From Chromobacterium violaceum ATCC 12472 (lineage in GTDB: Bacteria > Pseudomonadota > Gammaproteobacteria > Burkholderiales > Chromobacteriaceae): a stretch of 64,000 nt of DNA. The notes beneath the pieces were generated by a model. That model had not been told where the DNA came from, searched no databases, and saw only the letters and a program-made list of their open reading frames with translations. The position numbers and the translations under genes are program-made. The stretch is from the NCBI RefSeq assembly GCF_000007705.1, contig NC_005085.1, forward strand, positions 806,001-870,000, read 5' to 3'. The first letter of the stretch is position 1. Every line of letters starts with the position of its first letter. Below are positions 8,828 to 17,681 of the stretch, piece by piece.

Positions 8828-9307
8828 ATGTCCAGCAAGGCTCCCGTCACCCAGGCCATCCGCGTGCTGCGCGAGCACAAGGTCGATTACACCGAACACC
8901 TGTACAAGTACGAGGAAAAGGGCGGCACCACGGTGTCGGCGCGGGAGCTGGGCGTCGACGAGCACGCGGTGGTGAAAACGCTGATCATGGAGGACGAGAA
9001 CAAGCGTCCGCTGATCGTGCTGATGCACGGCGACCGCGAGGTCGGCACCGGCATGCTGGCCAAGCAGATCGGCGCCAAGAAAGTCCACCCCTGCGACCCC
9101 AAGACCGCGGACAAGCACAGCGGCTATCAGGTGGGCGGCACCAGTCCCTTCGGCACCCGCCACGCGATGCCGGTGTACATGGAGGCCAGCATCGCGGAAT
9201 TGCCGGTCATCTACATCAATGGCGGCAAGCGCGGCTTCCTGGTCGGCGTGAGCCCGCGGGACGTGATCCGGGTGTTGAGCCCGACGCTGGTCAGCGCGGC
9301 GGCGTAG
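8828..9307 (+). CDS. ybaK: YbaK/EbsC-type Cys-tRNA(Pro) deacylase
   Basis: This 159-aa protein belongs to the YbaK/ProX trans-editing family that hydrolyses Cys-tRNA made in error by prolyl-tRNA synthetase. Family features are the VKTL near residue 44, the GTGMLAKQIGAKKV helix, the GGTSPFG loop and the YINGGKRGFLVGVSP C-terminus. I chose the ATG at 8828 because it has a GGAAAGAA ribosome site; an in-frame ATG at 8801 would add nine poorly conserved residues. The last 17 bases overlap the convergent gene that ends at 9291. Confidence 0.87.
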   Translation: MSSKAPVTQAIRVLREHKVDYTEHLYKYEEKGGTTVSARELGVDEHAVVKTLIMEDENKRPLIVLMHGDREVGTGMLAKQIGAKKVHPCDPKTADKHSGYQVGGTSPFGTRHAMPVYMEASIAELPVIYINGGKRGFLVGVSPRDVIRVLSPTLVSAAA

Positions 9308-10055
9308 TGTCGGGGAAGTTGCGCTGGTAGATCGCATTCAGGCTGCCGTCCTTTTCCATCTGCCCCAGCGCCCGGCCGAAGTCGTCGCGTATCCGCGTCG
9401 CTTGCGGGTAGCTGCGCGAGAACATCAGCGCCAGCGGCGTCTCTTTGTCGAGCGGCGTCGGAATGTAGCCGAACTCCTTCTCGCGCCCGGGGAAGACGCT
9501 GTGGATCTGGTACAGCCCGCGCTCCAGCACCATGGGAACCAGGTCCAGATGCCCCAGGTAGAGCTGCCGCAGCGCGTTGACCTCGTCGCTGGTCATCAGC
9601 GTGTTCAGCCGGTGGCGCTGGAACAACGGGAGATACCAGTAGCCCAGCTGGATGGCGACGCGATAGCCGCGCAATTCGTCCAGCGACTTGAAGGGCTGCG
9701 GCGGATTCGGCTGATGGGGCTTGTGATAGAACAGGTAGCTGGTGGAATGCATCAGCGGAGCGGAAAAGTCGAAATCCTTTTCCCGCTCGGGCGTCGGGCG
9801 ATAGGGAAAGGCGGCGGCGGCCTTGCCGGACTTGGTCAGCAGCTCCGTCTGCGGCCAGCTCTGGAAGGAAATGCGGACTTGGTAGCCGGCGCGGCGAAAG
9901 GCTTCGCGGACGATCTCGGTGTACACGCCCTGTTCCGGCAGCTGTTGCGACACGTAAGGTGGCCACTCCCCGCTGGCGAGGTCCACTGTCAGCTCGGCGG
10001 CCTGGGCGCGGCAGGCCAAGCACAAGGCGAGAGCGGGTAGCAGTAGACGCCACAT
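9291..10055 (-). CDS. Periplasmic solute-binding protein, family 3 (amino-acid type)
   Basis: This 254-aa protein has a signal peptide (MWRLL..., hydrophobic to about residue 16, cleavage near AQA|AELT) and the bacterial extracellular solute-binding family 3 pattern: SGEWPPYV near the start, EIVREAFRRAGY, and a PYRPTPEREKDFDFSAPL segment. No ABC permease or ATPase gene is adjacent, so it may be an orphan receptor-like binding protein rather than part of an importer. The ATG at 10055 was chosen over an upstream in-frame codon because it gives a normal signal peptide. Ligand unknown. Confidence 0.75.
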   Translation of the reverse strand: MWRLLLPALALCLACRAQAAELTVDLASGEWPPYVSQQLPEQGVYTEIVREAFRRAGYQVRISFQSWPQTELLTKSGKAAAAFPYRPTPEREKDFDFSAPLMHSTSYLFYHKPHQPNPPQPFKSLDELRGYRVAIQLGYWYLPLFQRHRLNTLMTSDEVNALRQLYLGHLDLVPMVLERGLYQIHSVFPGREKEFGYIPTPLDKETPLALMFSRSYPQATRIRDDFGRALGQMEKDGSLNAIYQRNFPDTTPPR

Positions 10056-10115
10056 GGCTTTTCCTAGCGGGGGGACACTGTAGTTATCGCACAGCGCCAT
10101 CCCCCCACCAAGGTT

Positions 10116-11573
10116 TTACCACCACCAGAACATGAAGCCCCAGGCGCAGTCGACCAGCGCCAGCGCGCCGCAGAACGGCAACAGCGCGATCCAGCGGCGC
10201 AGGCCGCCGTTCCAGCGCGCCAGGATGCGGCGCGCCAGATGCAGCGCCCACAGATTGGCGCCGGCGAGCAGCGCCAGGCGGGCGTCGTTGACCCAGTGCA
10301 TGCCGAAGCCTTCGGCCTTCAGCAGCGTCACCGTCAGCGCCGACAGGCCGAGGAAGACGCCGCAGCCGGCCAGCGGGATCAGCGCCTGCGCCAGATGATG
10401 CAGACGCTGCGTGCGCCAGCCGCCGGAGACCGCCACCGAAAGGGCGAGCGAGGCCAGGATGCCGGTGCCGAGAACCAGCGCGGTGGCGGCGACGTAGGCG
10501 ATCAGCGACGCGCCGTCCAGCCAGGAGAACACATCGTTGTGCTGCGGATAGTGGGTGAGCAGCCACCACGGGGCCTCGGTGTCCAGCGGCCACATGATGT
10601 CGCGGTCCACCAGCCATTCGGCCGCCGCCTGCTTCAGCGCCACGAACCAGGGGCTGACCGTCCAGTGGAAGGCGCCCATCGCCACGCCCAAGAGGCCGTA
10701 GGCGATCAGCGCGGTTTGCCAGCCGTCGGCCTCTTTCTCCGCCACGCGGACCACTTCGTCGCTGGACGAGCGCAGGCTGAGTTCGATCGCGCCGCGGTGG
10801 TCGCTGCAGCGGCCGCACATATGGCAGCCGCTGCCGCCCTGCATGTGGCGCAAGGGTTGCAGCGGCGCGCAGTCGACCGCCGGCGTGCGTTCGTGGGCGG
10901 ATTGCGAGCGCTTCCAGGCGGCCTCGTCGACGCGGTAGTACAGCGGCGCCAGCTTGGATAGCAGACCGAACACGCCGTTGACCGGACACAGGTGGCGGCA
11001 CCAGGCGCGCTTGCCGCGGGTGTAGACGAAGCCGATGGCCACGGCGGCCACGGTGGAGCCGCCCAGCACCAGCAGCGCGGCTTTCGGGTATTGGTAGACG
11101 CTGACCAGCTGGCCGTAGACCGTGGTCAGCACGAAGGCGACGAAAGGCCAGCCTCCCCAGCGCATCCAGCGCGGGATCGGCCTGCCCATGCCCTTGCGCG
11201 CGGCCCATTCCGACAGCGCGCCCTCGGGGCACAGCACCCCGCACCACAGGCGGCCGAACAGCACCATCGACAGCAGCACGAACGGCCACCAGATGCCCCA
11301 GAACACGAACTGGGCGAAGATGGTCAGGTTGTTCCACATCCTTGCCGTGTCTTCCGGCAGCGAGAGGCAGGCGGGGACGATCAGCAAGAAAGCGTAAACC
11401 AGCACCACCGCCCACTGCAGCTTGCGCAGCAGCGAGGCGTGGTCGCGCAGCCAGATGCCCGCGAGCGCCAGCAGGCCGCGCGGCTGCCGCTCGGGGCTAC
11501 AGGAGCCGCCGCCGGAGGCTGCGGCGATGGGAATCACCCGCTGCGGCGGGCGCTGGGCGCGGCCGGATTTCAT
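10116..11573 (-). CDS. ftrD: FtrD-like polyferredoxin membrane protein of the iron uptake system
   Basis: This 485-aa membrane protein has NapH/NosR-type 4Fe-4S motifs: CGVLCPEGA after TM2, CRHLCPVNG after TM4, and CHMCGRC-SDHRGA in a soluble loop. These are surrounded by about ten hydrophobic helices. In FtrABCD systems FtrD is thought to re-supply electrons or complete the oxidation-coupled iron transport started by FtrA and FtrB. The ATG at 11573 overlaps the ftrC stop by ATGA. Gene order matches the Bordetella/Brucella operons. Confidence 0.82.
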   Translation of the reverse strand: MKSGRAQRPPQRVIPIAAASGGGSCSPERQPRGLLALAGIWLRDHASLLRKLQWAVVLVYAFLLIVPACLSLPEDTARMWNNLTIFAQFVFWGIWWPFVLLSMVLFGRLWCGVLCPEGALSEWAARKGMGRPIPRWMRWGGWPFVAFVLTTVYGQLVSVYQYPKAALLVLGGSTVAAVAIGFVYTRGKRAWCRHLCPVNGVFGLLSKLAPLYYRVDEAAWKRSQSAHERTPAVDCAPLQPLRHMQGGSGCHMCGRCSDHRGAIELSLRSSSDEVVRVAEKEADGWQTALIAYGLLGVAMGAFHWTVSPWFVALKQAAAEWLVDRDIMWPLDTEAPWWLLTHYPQHNDVFSWLDGASLIAYVAATALVLGTGILASLALSVAVSGGWRTQRLHHLAQALIPLAGCGVFLGLSALTVTLLKAEGFGMHWVNDARLALLAGANLWALHLARRILARWNGGLRRWIALLPFCGALALVDCAWGFMFWWW

Positions 11574-12394
11574 GCGGCGACGGCCAGGCGGCGGTTGCGC
11601 CACTGGAACAGCGACCAGATCGCCGCCCAGAACAGCGCGTAGGCGATCAGGCTCATCAGCGCCGGGTGCGAGCGGTAGCCGGTCAGCGCCGCCACCACGC
11701 CGCCGAAGGGGCTCATGTCGTCAAGCAGCGCCGAGCTGTCCCACAGCGGGTCCACCAGCGCCGGCAGCACGTCCATCGAGATCAGCTTCTCCACGCCGGA
11801 CAGGAACAGCGAAGCGCCCAGGAGCAGCAGCATGATCTCGGTGACGCGGAAGAACAGCCGCCATGACAGCACCTTGCCGCCCAGTTGCAGCAGGTAGAAG
11901 GTGAGGAAGGCCAGCAGCAGGCCGACCAGGCCGGCGGCGCCCATCCGGGCCAGCTCCATGCCGCCGGCTTCGGCCAGCATGCCGTACAGGAAGACCACGG
12001 TCTCGCTGCCCTCGCGGGCGATGGCCAGCGCGGCCAGCACGGTCACGCCCCACCAGTTGTTGCTGGCGGCTTTCTCGGACAGCCCGCTTTCCAGTTCCTT
12101 TTTCAGCGTGCGGCCGTGCTCGCGCATCCACAGCACCATCTGCACGATCAGCGCTGCGGCGATGAACACCATGCCGGTCTGGAAGTAATCCTGGGCGCCG
12201 GCCATCAGGCTGCCGGCGGTGAACAGCGCCACCGCCAGCGCGATCGCCATCGCGAGGCCCAGCGCCACGCCGCCCCACAGCCAGGGTTTGCCGGCGCGGC
12301 CGGCCGGATTGTGGTTCATCCAGGCATTGAGGATGCCGACCACCAGCAGCGCCTCGACGCTTTCGCGCCAGACGATGAAGAGTACCTGTCCCAT
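11570..12394 (-). CDS. ftrC: FTR1-family high-affinity iron permease FtrC
   Basis: This 274-aa permease has seven or so transmembrane segments and both REXXE iron-binding motifs of the FTR1/OFeT family: RESVE at residues 10-14 and REGSE in the fourth helix region. It transports iron across the cytoplasmic membrane after oxidation by its periplasmic partners. It starts 17 bases after ftrB and overlaps ftrD. Length matches bacterial FTR1 permeases without the fused periplasmic domain of EfeU-type proteins. Confidence 0.92.
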   Translation of the reverse strand: MGQVLFIVWRESVEALLVVGILNAWMNHNPAGRAGKPWLWGGVALGLAMAIALAVALFTAGSLMAGAQDYFQTGMVFIAAALIVQMVLWMREHGRTLKKELESGLSEKAASNNWWGVTVLAALAIAREGSETVVFLYGMLAEAGGMELARMGAAGLVGLLLAFLTFYLLQLGGKVLSWRLFFRVTEIMLLLLGASLFLSGVEKLISMDVLPALVDPLWDSSALLDDMSPFGGVVAALTGYRSHPALMSLIAYALFWAAIWSLFQWRNRRLAVAA

Positions 12395-12411
12395 TCGCGT
12401 TTACCTCTGTG

Positions 12412-12747
12412 TTACTTGGCGACGATGACGCCCTGGCCGGTCTTCATGTGGAATTCGTCGAAGAACTTGTATTCGCCGGGCGACAGCGGCTGGAACACCA
12501 GGAAGGACTCGGCGCCGGGGCCCAGCACCTTTTCCTTGCGCAGCGGCGTGCTTTCGAACTCGGCGGGCGTCTTGCCGATATTCATCACTTCGATCTTGAA
12601 TTTCTTGCCGGCCGGCACCACCAGTCGGGCGGGAATCAGCTGCCCGTCTTTCATTTGCAGCTTGAACACCGGCATGTCTTCGGCAAAGGCCGGGGAGGAG
12701 AGCAGGCCGGCCAGCAGGGCGGCGGCCATCAGGCGCAGAACAGTCAT
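12412..12747 (-). CDS. ftrB: FtrB-like periplasmic cupredoxin
   Basis: This 111-aa protein has a cleavable signal peptide (to about AFA|ED, residue 22) and a short cupredoxin-like beta domain with the VVPAGKKFKIEVMN and PGEYKFFDEFHMK segments. The His-Met pair near the C-terminus could serve as copper ligands. In FtrABCD systems FtrB is proposed to oxidise ferrous iron bound by FtrA. It lies between ftrA (99-bp gap) and ftrC (17-bp gap). Confidence 0.82.
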   Translation of the reverse strand: MTVLRLMAAALLAGLLSSPAFAEDMPVFKLQMKDGQLIPARLVVPAGKKFKIEVMNIGKTPAEFESTPLRKEKVLGPGAESFLVFQPLSPGEYKFFDEFHMKTGQGVIVAK

Positions 12748-12846
12748 GGTTAGCAGGGTTCCGAATGAGAAACAGCGCGGCAGGCCCGCGCCGTTTCATT
12801 GTATCGCAGTCAAGAATGCTTTGCGTTTACATTCTCACTATGCGGA

Positions 12847-13392
12847 TCAGTAGCCGCCCTTCTTGCCGATGCCGGCGAAGGTGAACTCGTAGTTGAGATC
12901 GAACGGCTTGAACCAGGCGGCCACGCCGGTTTCCTTGTCCACGTGGCGGCCGAAGTGGGCATGCTCGTTGGCGGTCGGCGGCATGATGGTGTACTTCAGC
13001 TTGTACTTGCCCGGGCCTTGCAGCTTGATGTTGTCGCCGTAGTGCGGGCCGTCGTTGGCCACCATCGGCATCAGTTCGCCTTTCTGGGTCTTGCCGCCCA
13101 CCTTGGTCAGTTCGTACTTGACCACCAGATAGGGCATCCAGGCGCCTTCCTCGAAGCCGTTCGGGTTGTTCTTGGTGGCGTGGATGTCGGCTTCCAGGTG
13201 GATGTCCGACGCCTCCGGCTTCAGCATCATGCCATCCGGCTCCATCTTGGTCGGCTGCAGGTAGACCGCGCCGATTTCCATGCCGTTTTTCAGGGCGGGC
13301 TTGCCGATCGGGTATTCCTTGGCCATGGCGGCGAAGGAGGCGGACAGGGCGATGCTGGCGACAGCCAGCTGGCAGACAAAGCGACGCATCAT
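12847..13392 (-). CDS. ftrA: FtrA/P19-type periplasmic iron-binding protein
   Basis: This 181-aa protein has a signal peptide (cleavage near AMA|KEYP, residue 24) and the P19 family motifs GMEIGAVYLQP, LEADIHA, GPHYGDNI and HFGRHVDKET. The conserved His and Met residues bind copper and iron in homologues such as Campylobacter P19. It is the first gene of ftrABCD and begins with an AAGGA ribosome site. A Fur box 47 bases upstream indicates iron-repressed expression. Confidence 0.9.
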   Translation of the reverse strand: MMRRFVCQLAVASIALSASFAAMAKEYPIGKPALKNGMEIGAVYLQPTKMEPDGMMLKPEASDIHLEADIHATKNNPNGFEEGAWMPYLVVKYELTKVGGKTQKGELMPMVANDGPHYGDNIKLQGPGKYKLKYTIMPPTANEHAHFGRHVDKETGVAAWFKPFDLNYEFTFAGIGKKGGY

Positions 13393-13438
13393 GTTTTCCT
13401 TATAAATTAGGGCTGAGATACCGGCCTGTGAAGCACAT

Positions 13439-13457
13439 GATAATGCTAGTAATTATC
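13439..13457. promoter_or_regulatory. Fur box upstream of ftrABCD
   Basis: The 19-base site GATAATGCTAGTAATTATC matches the classical Fur consensus at 16 of 19 positions by direct comparison and has perfect GATAAT/ATTATC arms. It lies 47 bases before the ftrA ATG. This predicts repression by Fur under iron-replete conditions. Confidence 0.8.
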
Positions 13458-13606
13458 GTTTGCAAACCTGCATCGTCTGGGAATGGGCAGGAAAATCATG
13501 AATTTGTATGACTTCGTCAATTCGTGATTCCAATGCGGTCCCGGATGTATTTTCTCGGTCGGAAAGAGAGGCTAGCCCGGCGCAGGCCGGGCCGAAAAGG
13601 CAATAA

Positions 13607-15463
13607 TCAACCCAGCTCGCGGCACAGCCGGCGCAGCTGCGTCAGGCTCTCGTCCAGGATCAGCAGCTGCAGCATCTGCTCGGCCAGATGGCCGGCGCCG
13701 TCGCGATAGGCGCGGGCGAAGGCGTCCACGGCTCCGGCGTCCAGCTGGCCGCCGCTGGCCTCGGCCAGCCGCGAGCCCAGGCCGTCGAAGCGCGGCGCCA
13801 GGCTGGTTTTCAGCCAGCCGGACAAGGGCGGATTGAAGCCGCGCTTCTTGCGCTGGAAGAAGTCGGTCGGCAGCGCCGGGTGGATGGCGCGGCGGAAGAT
13901 CAGCTTGGCCGGGCGGGTGTAGCGCTCGGCTGCGGAGGTGCTCAGCAGGCGCTGGTAGAAGCCGTGGTCCAGCAGCGGCGCGCGGCCTTCCAGGCCATGC
14001 GCCATCGTGCACAGGTCGGACTTCTGCAGGATGTAATCGGGCAGGTAGTTGGCGAAGTCCAGCTCCAGCAGCTGGTGCAGGCCGGGCGAGCCGTCGCCGG
14101 GCTCCGGGCCGATGTCGTCGGGCGCGCGCCAGTGGCACAGTTTCTCCAGCTTGCGCCCGCCTTGCAGAAAGCTGCGCTGTCCCGGCGTGAAGCCGGAGAA
14201 GCGCAGCGAATAGGCGCTCTTCCAGTCCATCGCCAGCTCGGTGGCCAGCTTGCCACGCTTGCTGTCCAGCTGCGGCTTGATCGGCAGCGGCAGGCGGATG
14301 TTTTGCCGCCAGCGGGTGCGCAGATGCTTGCCCATGCGCTTGTAGCCGGCCAGCAGTTCGTCGCCGCCGTCGCCCACCAGCACCACCTTGACATGCTTGG
14401 TGACTTCGCGCGCCAGATACCAGGTGGGGAAGCTGGACGGATCGGCGAAGGGCTGGTCCAGGTCGGCGACGATGCGCTCGAAATCGGCGGCCAGGTTTTC
14501 CGGCATGTCCACCCTGACATTGGGCAGGCCCATGCGCCGCGCGGAATCCGCGGCGTCGCCGGATTCGTCCAGCGTGGAGCCGGGAAAGGCGGCGGTGAAG
14601 CTGGAGAACTGGGTCAGCTGCTGGATGGCGAGCCGGCTGGCGATCACGGTGGAGTCGATGCCGCCGGACAGCAGCACGCCCAGCGGACGGTCGGCCACGG
14701 TGCGCATCGCCACCGCGCGATCCAGCTCCGGCAGCCAGTCGCCGGACTCCGCCTTCGGCTGCCAGTAGCGCTGTTTGGTCAACTGGCGGGTATTCAGGTC
14801 GAATTCCAGCCGGTAGCCGTTCTCCAGCCGGTTGATATGGCTGAACACGGTGGCCGGCGACGGGATGTAGCGGTGGGCCAGATAGGCGTCTATCGCCGCG
14901 GGGCTGAAAGCCCGCTTGTCGGCCGGCAGGAAGGGCAGTACCGCGCGCACCAGCGAGCCGTAGGCGAAGTCGCCGTCCTGCAGCGAGTACAGCAGCGGTT
15001 TTTCGCCCATGCGGTCGCGGGCGAGATGGACCTTTTCGCAGCGCTTGTCCAGGATGGCGAAGGCGAACATGCCGCGCAGCCGTTCCAGCAAGCCTTCGAT
15101 GCCCCAGGCCTGGTAGCCGCGCAGGATGAATTCGGTGTCGGAATGGGTGCGGAAAACGGCGCCGCCGGCTTCCAGCTCGGCCTTGCCGATTTCCCAGTCG
15201 TAGACCTCGCCGTTGTAGCAGATCCAGACCTGGCCGTCATCGCTGGCCATCGGCTGGTTGGCGACCGGGCGCGGATCGACGATGGCGAGCCGGGCATGCA
15301 GCATCGCGTTGTGGATGGCGCCGCCATCGGCCGGGTTCAGCTCCGAATCCAGCAGCAGGCGGCTGGCATCGTCCGGCCCGCGGCGATGCAGCTCGTCCAG
15401 CATGGCTTGCGGGACGGCGGGATTGACGGGGCGGCGCGAGAAGAAGCCGGCGATTCCACACAT
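13607..15463 (-). CDS. asnB: Asparagine synthase (glutamine-hydrolysing), AsnB type
   Basis: This 618-aa protein starts M-C-G-I-A-G-F-F, so Cys2 is the N-terminal nucleophile of a class II glutaminase domain (about residues 2-220; HRRGPDD near 30). The synthetase domain has the pyrophosphate loop LSGGIDST. It converts aspartate and glutamine with ATP to asparagine, or amidates another carboxylate if it is a specialised paralogue. I set the start at the MCG codon, although the frame stays open upstream, because Cys must become the N-terminal residue. It is flanked by a GC-rich hairpin downstream (13574-13591) lacking a good T tract. No neighbours suggest a dedicated pathway. Confidence 0.88.
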   Translation of the reverse strand: MCGIAGFFSRRPVNPAVPQAMLDELHRRGPDDASRLLLDSELNPADGGAIHNAMLHARLAIVDPRPVANQPMASDDGQVWICYNGEVYDWEIGKAELEAGGAVFRTHSDTEFILRGYQAWGIEGLLERLRGMFAFAILDKRCEKVHLARDRMGEKPLLYSLQDGDFAYGSLVRAVLPFLPADKRAFSPAAIDAYLAHRYIPSPATVFSHINRLENGYRLEFDLNTRQLTKQRYWQPKAESGDWLPELDRAVAMRTVADRPLGVLLSGGIDSTVIASRLAIQQLTQFSSFTAAFPGSTLDESGDAADSARRMGLPNVRVDMPENLAADFERIVADLDQPFADPSSFPTWYLAREVTKHVKVVLVGDGGDELLAGYKRMGKHLRTRWRQNIRLPLPIKPQLDSKRGKLATELAMDWKSAYSLRFSGFTPGQRSFLQGGRKLEKLCHWRAPDDIGPEPGDGSPGLHQLLELDFANYLPDYILQKSDLCTMAHGLEGRAPLLDHGFYQRLLSTSAAERYTRPAKLIFRRAIHPALPTDFFQRKKRGFNPPLSGWLKTSLAPRFDGLGSRLAEASGGQLDAGAVDAFARAYRDGAGHLAEQMLQLLILDESLTQLRRLCRELG

Positions 15464-15560
15464 GATGACTGCGCTTCCGAATGCGCGGAACGCCAGCCTG
15501 TGCCCGGCGTCCCGCTTGGGTTTCAATGCCGCGCAGTATCCGGCGCGCCGCCGGACGGTG

Positions 15561-16760
15561 TCAAACCCTGGCCTTGCGATGCAGATCCGGCAGCGCCACC
15601 GCCGCGATGCCCAGCAGCGGCAGGAAGGCGCACAACTGGTAGACGAATTCGATGCCCCTGAGGTCCGCCAGTTCGCCCAGCACCGCGGCGCCGATGCCGC
15701 CGATGCCGAAGGCGAAGCCGAAGAACATGCCGGACACCATGCCCACCTTGCCCGGCAGCAGCTCCTGCGCATAGATCAGGATGGCTGGGAAAGCCGAGGC
15801 CAGGATGAAGCCGATGGGCAACGACAGCGCCGCGGTCCAGAACAGGTTGGCGTGCGGCAGCGCCAGCGCCAGCGGCGCCACGCCCAAGATGGAGAAGCCT
15901 ATCACCCGCTTGCGGCCGATGGCGTCGCCGATCGGGCCGCCCAGCACGGTGCCGGCGGCCACCGCGAACAGGAACAGGAACAGGTACAGCTGCGCCGACT
16001 GCACGCCCACCTGGAAGTGGTGGATCAGGTAGAAGGTGTAGTAGCTGGTGATGCTGGCGAGGTAAAAGTGCTTGGAGAACACCAGCAGCAGCAACAGCAG
16101 CAGCGTCAGCCTGACCCGGGCCGAGGACAGGTCGGGCGGGACGGCCGCGCTGGCTTTCTTCGCCTGGCGCTGCTGGTGCGCGTACCACTGGCCGACGCGG
16201 AACAGCACGTACATCGCCAGCAGCGCGGCCAGACCGAACCAGGCCACGCTGCGCTGGCCCAGCGGGATCACGATCAGCGCCGCCAGCAAGGGACCGGTGG
16301 CGCTGCCGGCGTTGCCGCCGACCTGGAAGATCGACTGGGCGAGGCCGGGGCGGCCGCCCGACGCCATCCGCGCCACGCGCGACGATTCCGGGTGGAAAAT
16401 GGACGAACCGGTGCCCACCAGCGCGGCGGCCAGCAGCAGCAGCGGGAAGCTGGTGGCGCCGGACAGCAGCAGCAGGCCGATCAGCGTCGAACCCATGCCG
16501 AATACCAGCGAATAGGGCTGAGGCCGCTTGTCGGTATAGATGCCCACCAGCGGCTGCAGCAGCGACGCGGTGCACTGGTAGGTGAAGGTCATCAGGCCGA
16601 TCTCGGCGAAGCTGAGGTGGTAGTTGCCCTTCAGCAGCGGGTACAGCGCCACCAGCAGCGACTGCAGCATGTCGTTGAGAAAATGGGAAAAACTGATCGC
16701 GCCGAGCACGCGGAAGCGGGTGTCCTGCGCGGCGGCGAGTGTGGGACTGCTGGTAGTCAT
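15561..16760 (-). CDS. MFS efflux pump of the fosmidomycin-resistance (Fsr) family
   Basis: This 399-aa transporter has 12 predicted helices and Fsr-like segments: SHFLNDMLQSL in TM1, GLMTFTYQCTASLLQPLVG in TM2, and GTGSSIFHPESSRVA in TM4. Fsr-type pumps export small molecules by proton antiport. Its start is 96 bases from the divergent AraC regulator gene, an arrangement typical of a pump controlled by its neighbour. Substrate unknown. Confidence 0.82.
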   Translation of the reverse strand: MTTSSPTLAAAQDTRFRVLGAISFSHFLNDMLQSLLVALYPLLKGNYHLSFAEIGLMTFTYQCTASLLQPLVGIYTDKRPQPYSLVFGMGSTLIGLLLLSGATSFPLLLLAAALVGTGSSIFHPESSRVARMASGGRPGLAQSIFQVGGNAGSATGPLLAALIVIPLGQRSVAWFGLAALLAMYVLFRVGQWYAHQQRQAKKASAAVPPDLSSARVRLTLLLLLLLVFSKHFYLASITSYYTFYLIHHFQVGVQSAQLYLFLFLFAVAAGTVLGGPIGDAIGRKRVIGFSILGVAPLALALPHANLFWTAALSLPIGFILASAFPAILIYAQELLPGKVGMVSGMFFGFAFGIGGIGAAVLGELADLRGIEFVYQLCAFLPLLGIAAVALPDLHRKARV

Positions 16761-16856
16761 CGTGCGATACTCATTCTGGGTGGTAGGACCATGCTAGCAA
16801 GCACGTTTCCGCCAGTCCTGCGAAAATGAGGCAATCATCTTATCGAAAGAGGCAGA

Positions 16857-17630
16857 GTGGACAGCCTGGAACCCCGAGACGAGTTCGACCTGGGCCTGGA
16901 GCCGGTGGTGGGCAAACCGCGCGACTACCCGGCCGGGAAGGAAACCGAACGCCACCGCCATCCCACCGCCCAGCTCTTGTACGCGGTGGAGGGCCTGATG
17001 CTGGTCGGCACCGAGCGCGGCCAGTGGGTGGTGCCGCCGACGCGCGCCATCTGGCTGCCGATCGGCACCTGGCATCAGGTAAGCATGGTCAGCAAGGTGC
17101 GGATGCGCAGCATCTACGTGCGCGGCGACCGGCTGGAAGGGCTGCCCGCCGATTGCTGCGTGCTGGAGGTGTCGCCGCTGCTGCGCGAGCTGATCGTCGC
17201 CGCGGTGGCGGTGGGGCGCGCCTGCGCGCCTGGCTCGCGCGACGAGAAGGTGATGGATCTGCTGCTGGCGGAAATCGGCCGCGCGCCGGTGCTGCCGCTG
17301 TCGCTGCCGCAACCGTCGTCCGCCGCGCTGCGCCAGCTGTGCGACGTGTGGCTGGCGCGCCCGGACGACGCGCGCGGCGCGGCCGAATGGGCGCGCGAGC
17401 TGGCGCTGGACCCGCGCACGCTGCAGCGCCGCTTCCGCCGCGAAACCGGCCTCAGCTTCGGCCAGTGGCGGCGGCAGGCGAGGCTGATGCAGGCGCTGCA
17501 GCGGCTGGCCTGCGGCGACAGCGTGCTGAAAGTGGCGCTGGACCTGGGTTACGCCAGCCCCAGCGCCTTCGCCACCATGTTCAAGCGCGAACTGGGCGCG
17601 CCGCCGAGCAGCTTCTTCGCCGCCTCGTAA
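16857..17630 (+). CDS. AraC-family transcriptional regulator with N-terminal cupin
   Basis: This 257-aa protein uses a GTG start behind an AAAGAGGCAG ribosome site. Residues 20-110 form a cupin-like sensor (HRHPTAQLLYAVEG, VVPPTRAIWLPIGTWHQV). Residues 170-255 contain the double helix-turn-helix of AraC proteins, with LQRRFRRETGLSFGQWRRQARL and the second HTH ending in ASPSAFATMFKRELG. It is divergent from the MFS pump and probably regulates it and itself. Confidence 0.87.
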   Translation: MDSLEPRDEFDLGLEPVVGKPRDYPAGKETERHRHPTAQLLYAVEGLMLVGTERGQWVVPPTRAIWLPIGTWHQVSMVSKVRMRSIYVRGDRLEGLPADCCVLEVSPLLRELIVAAVAVGRACAPGSRDEKVMDLLLAEIGRAPVLPLSLPQPSSAALRQLCDVWLARPDDARGAAEWARELALDPRTLQRRFRRETGLSFGQWRRQARLMQALQRLACGDSVLKVALDLGYASPSAFATMFKRELGAPPSSFFAAS

Positions 17631-17681
17631 ACCGCGTTTGGGGCGGCCGGGGTATCGTCAGCGGCCGAAGCCCGCATGCAG

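Noticed and set aside
13607-15772. A 721-aa version of asparagine synthase with a longer N-terminus
   Set aside because: The catalytic Cys must be residue 2 after Met removal, which fixes the start at 15463.
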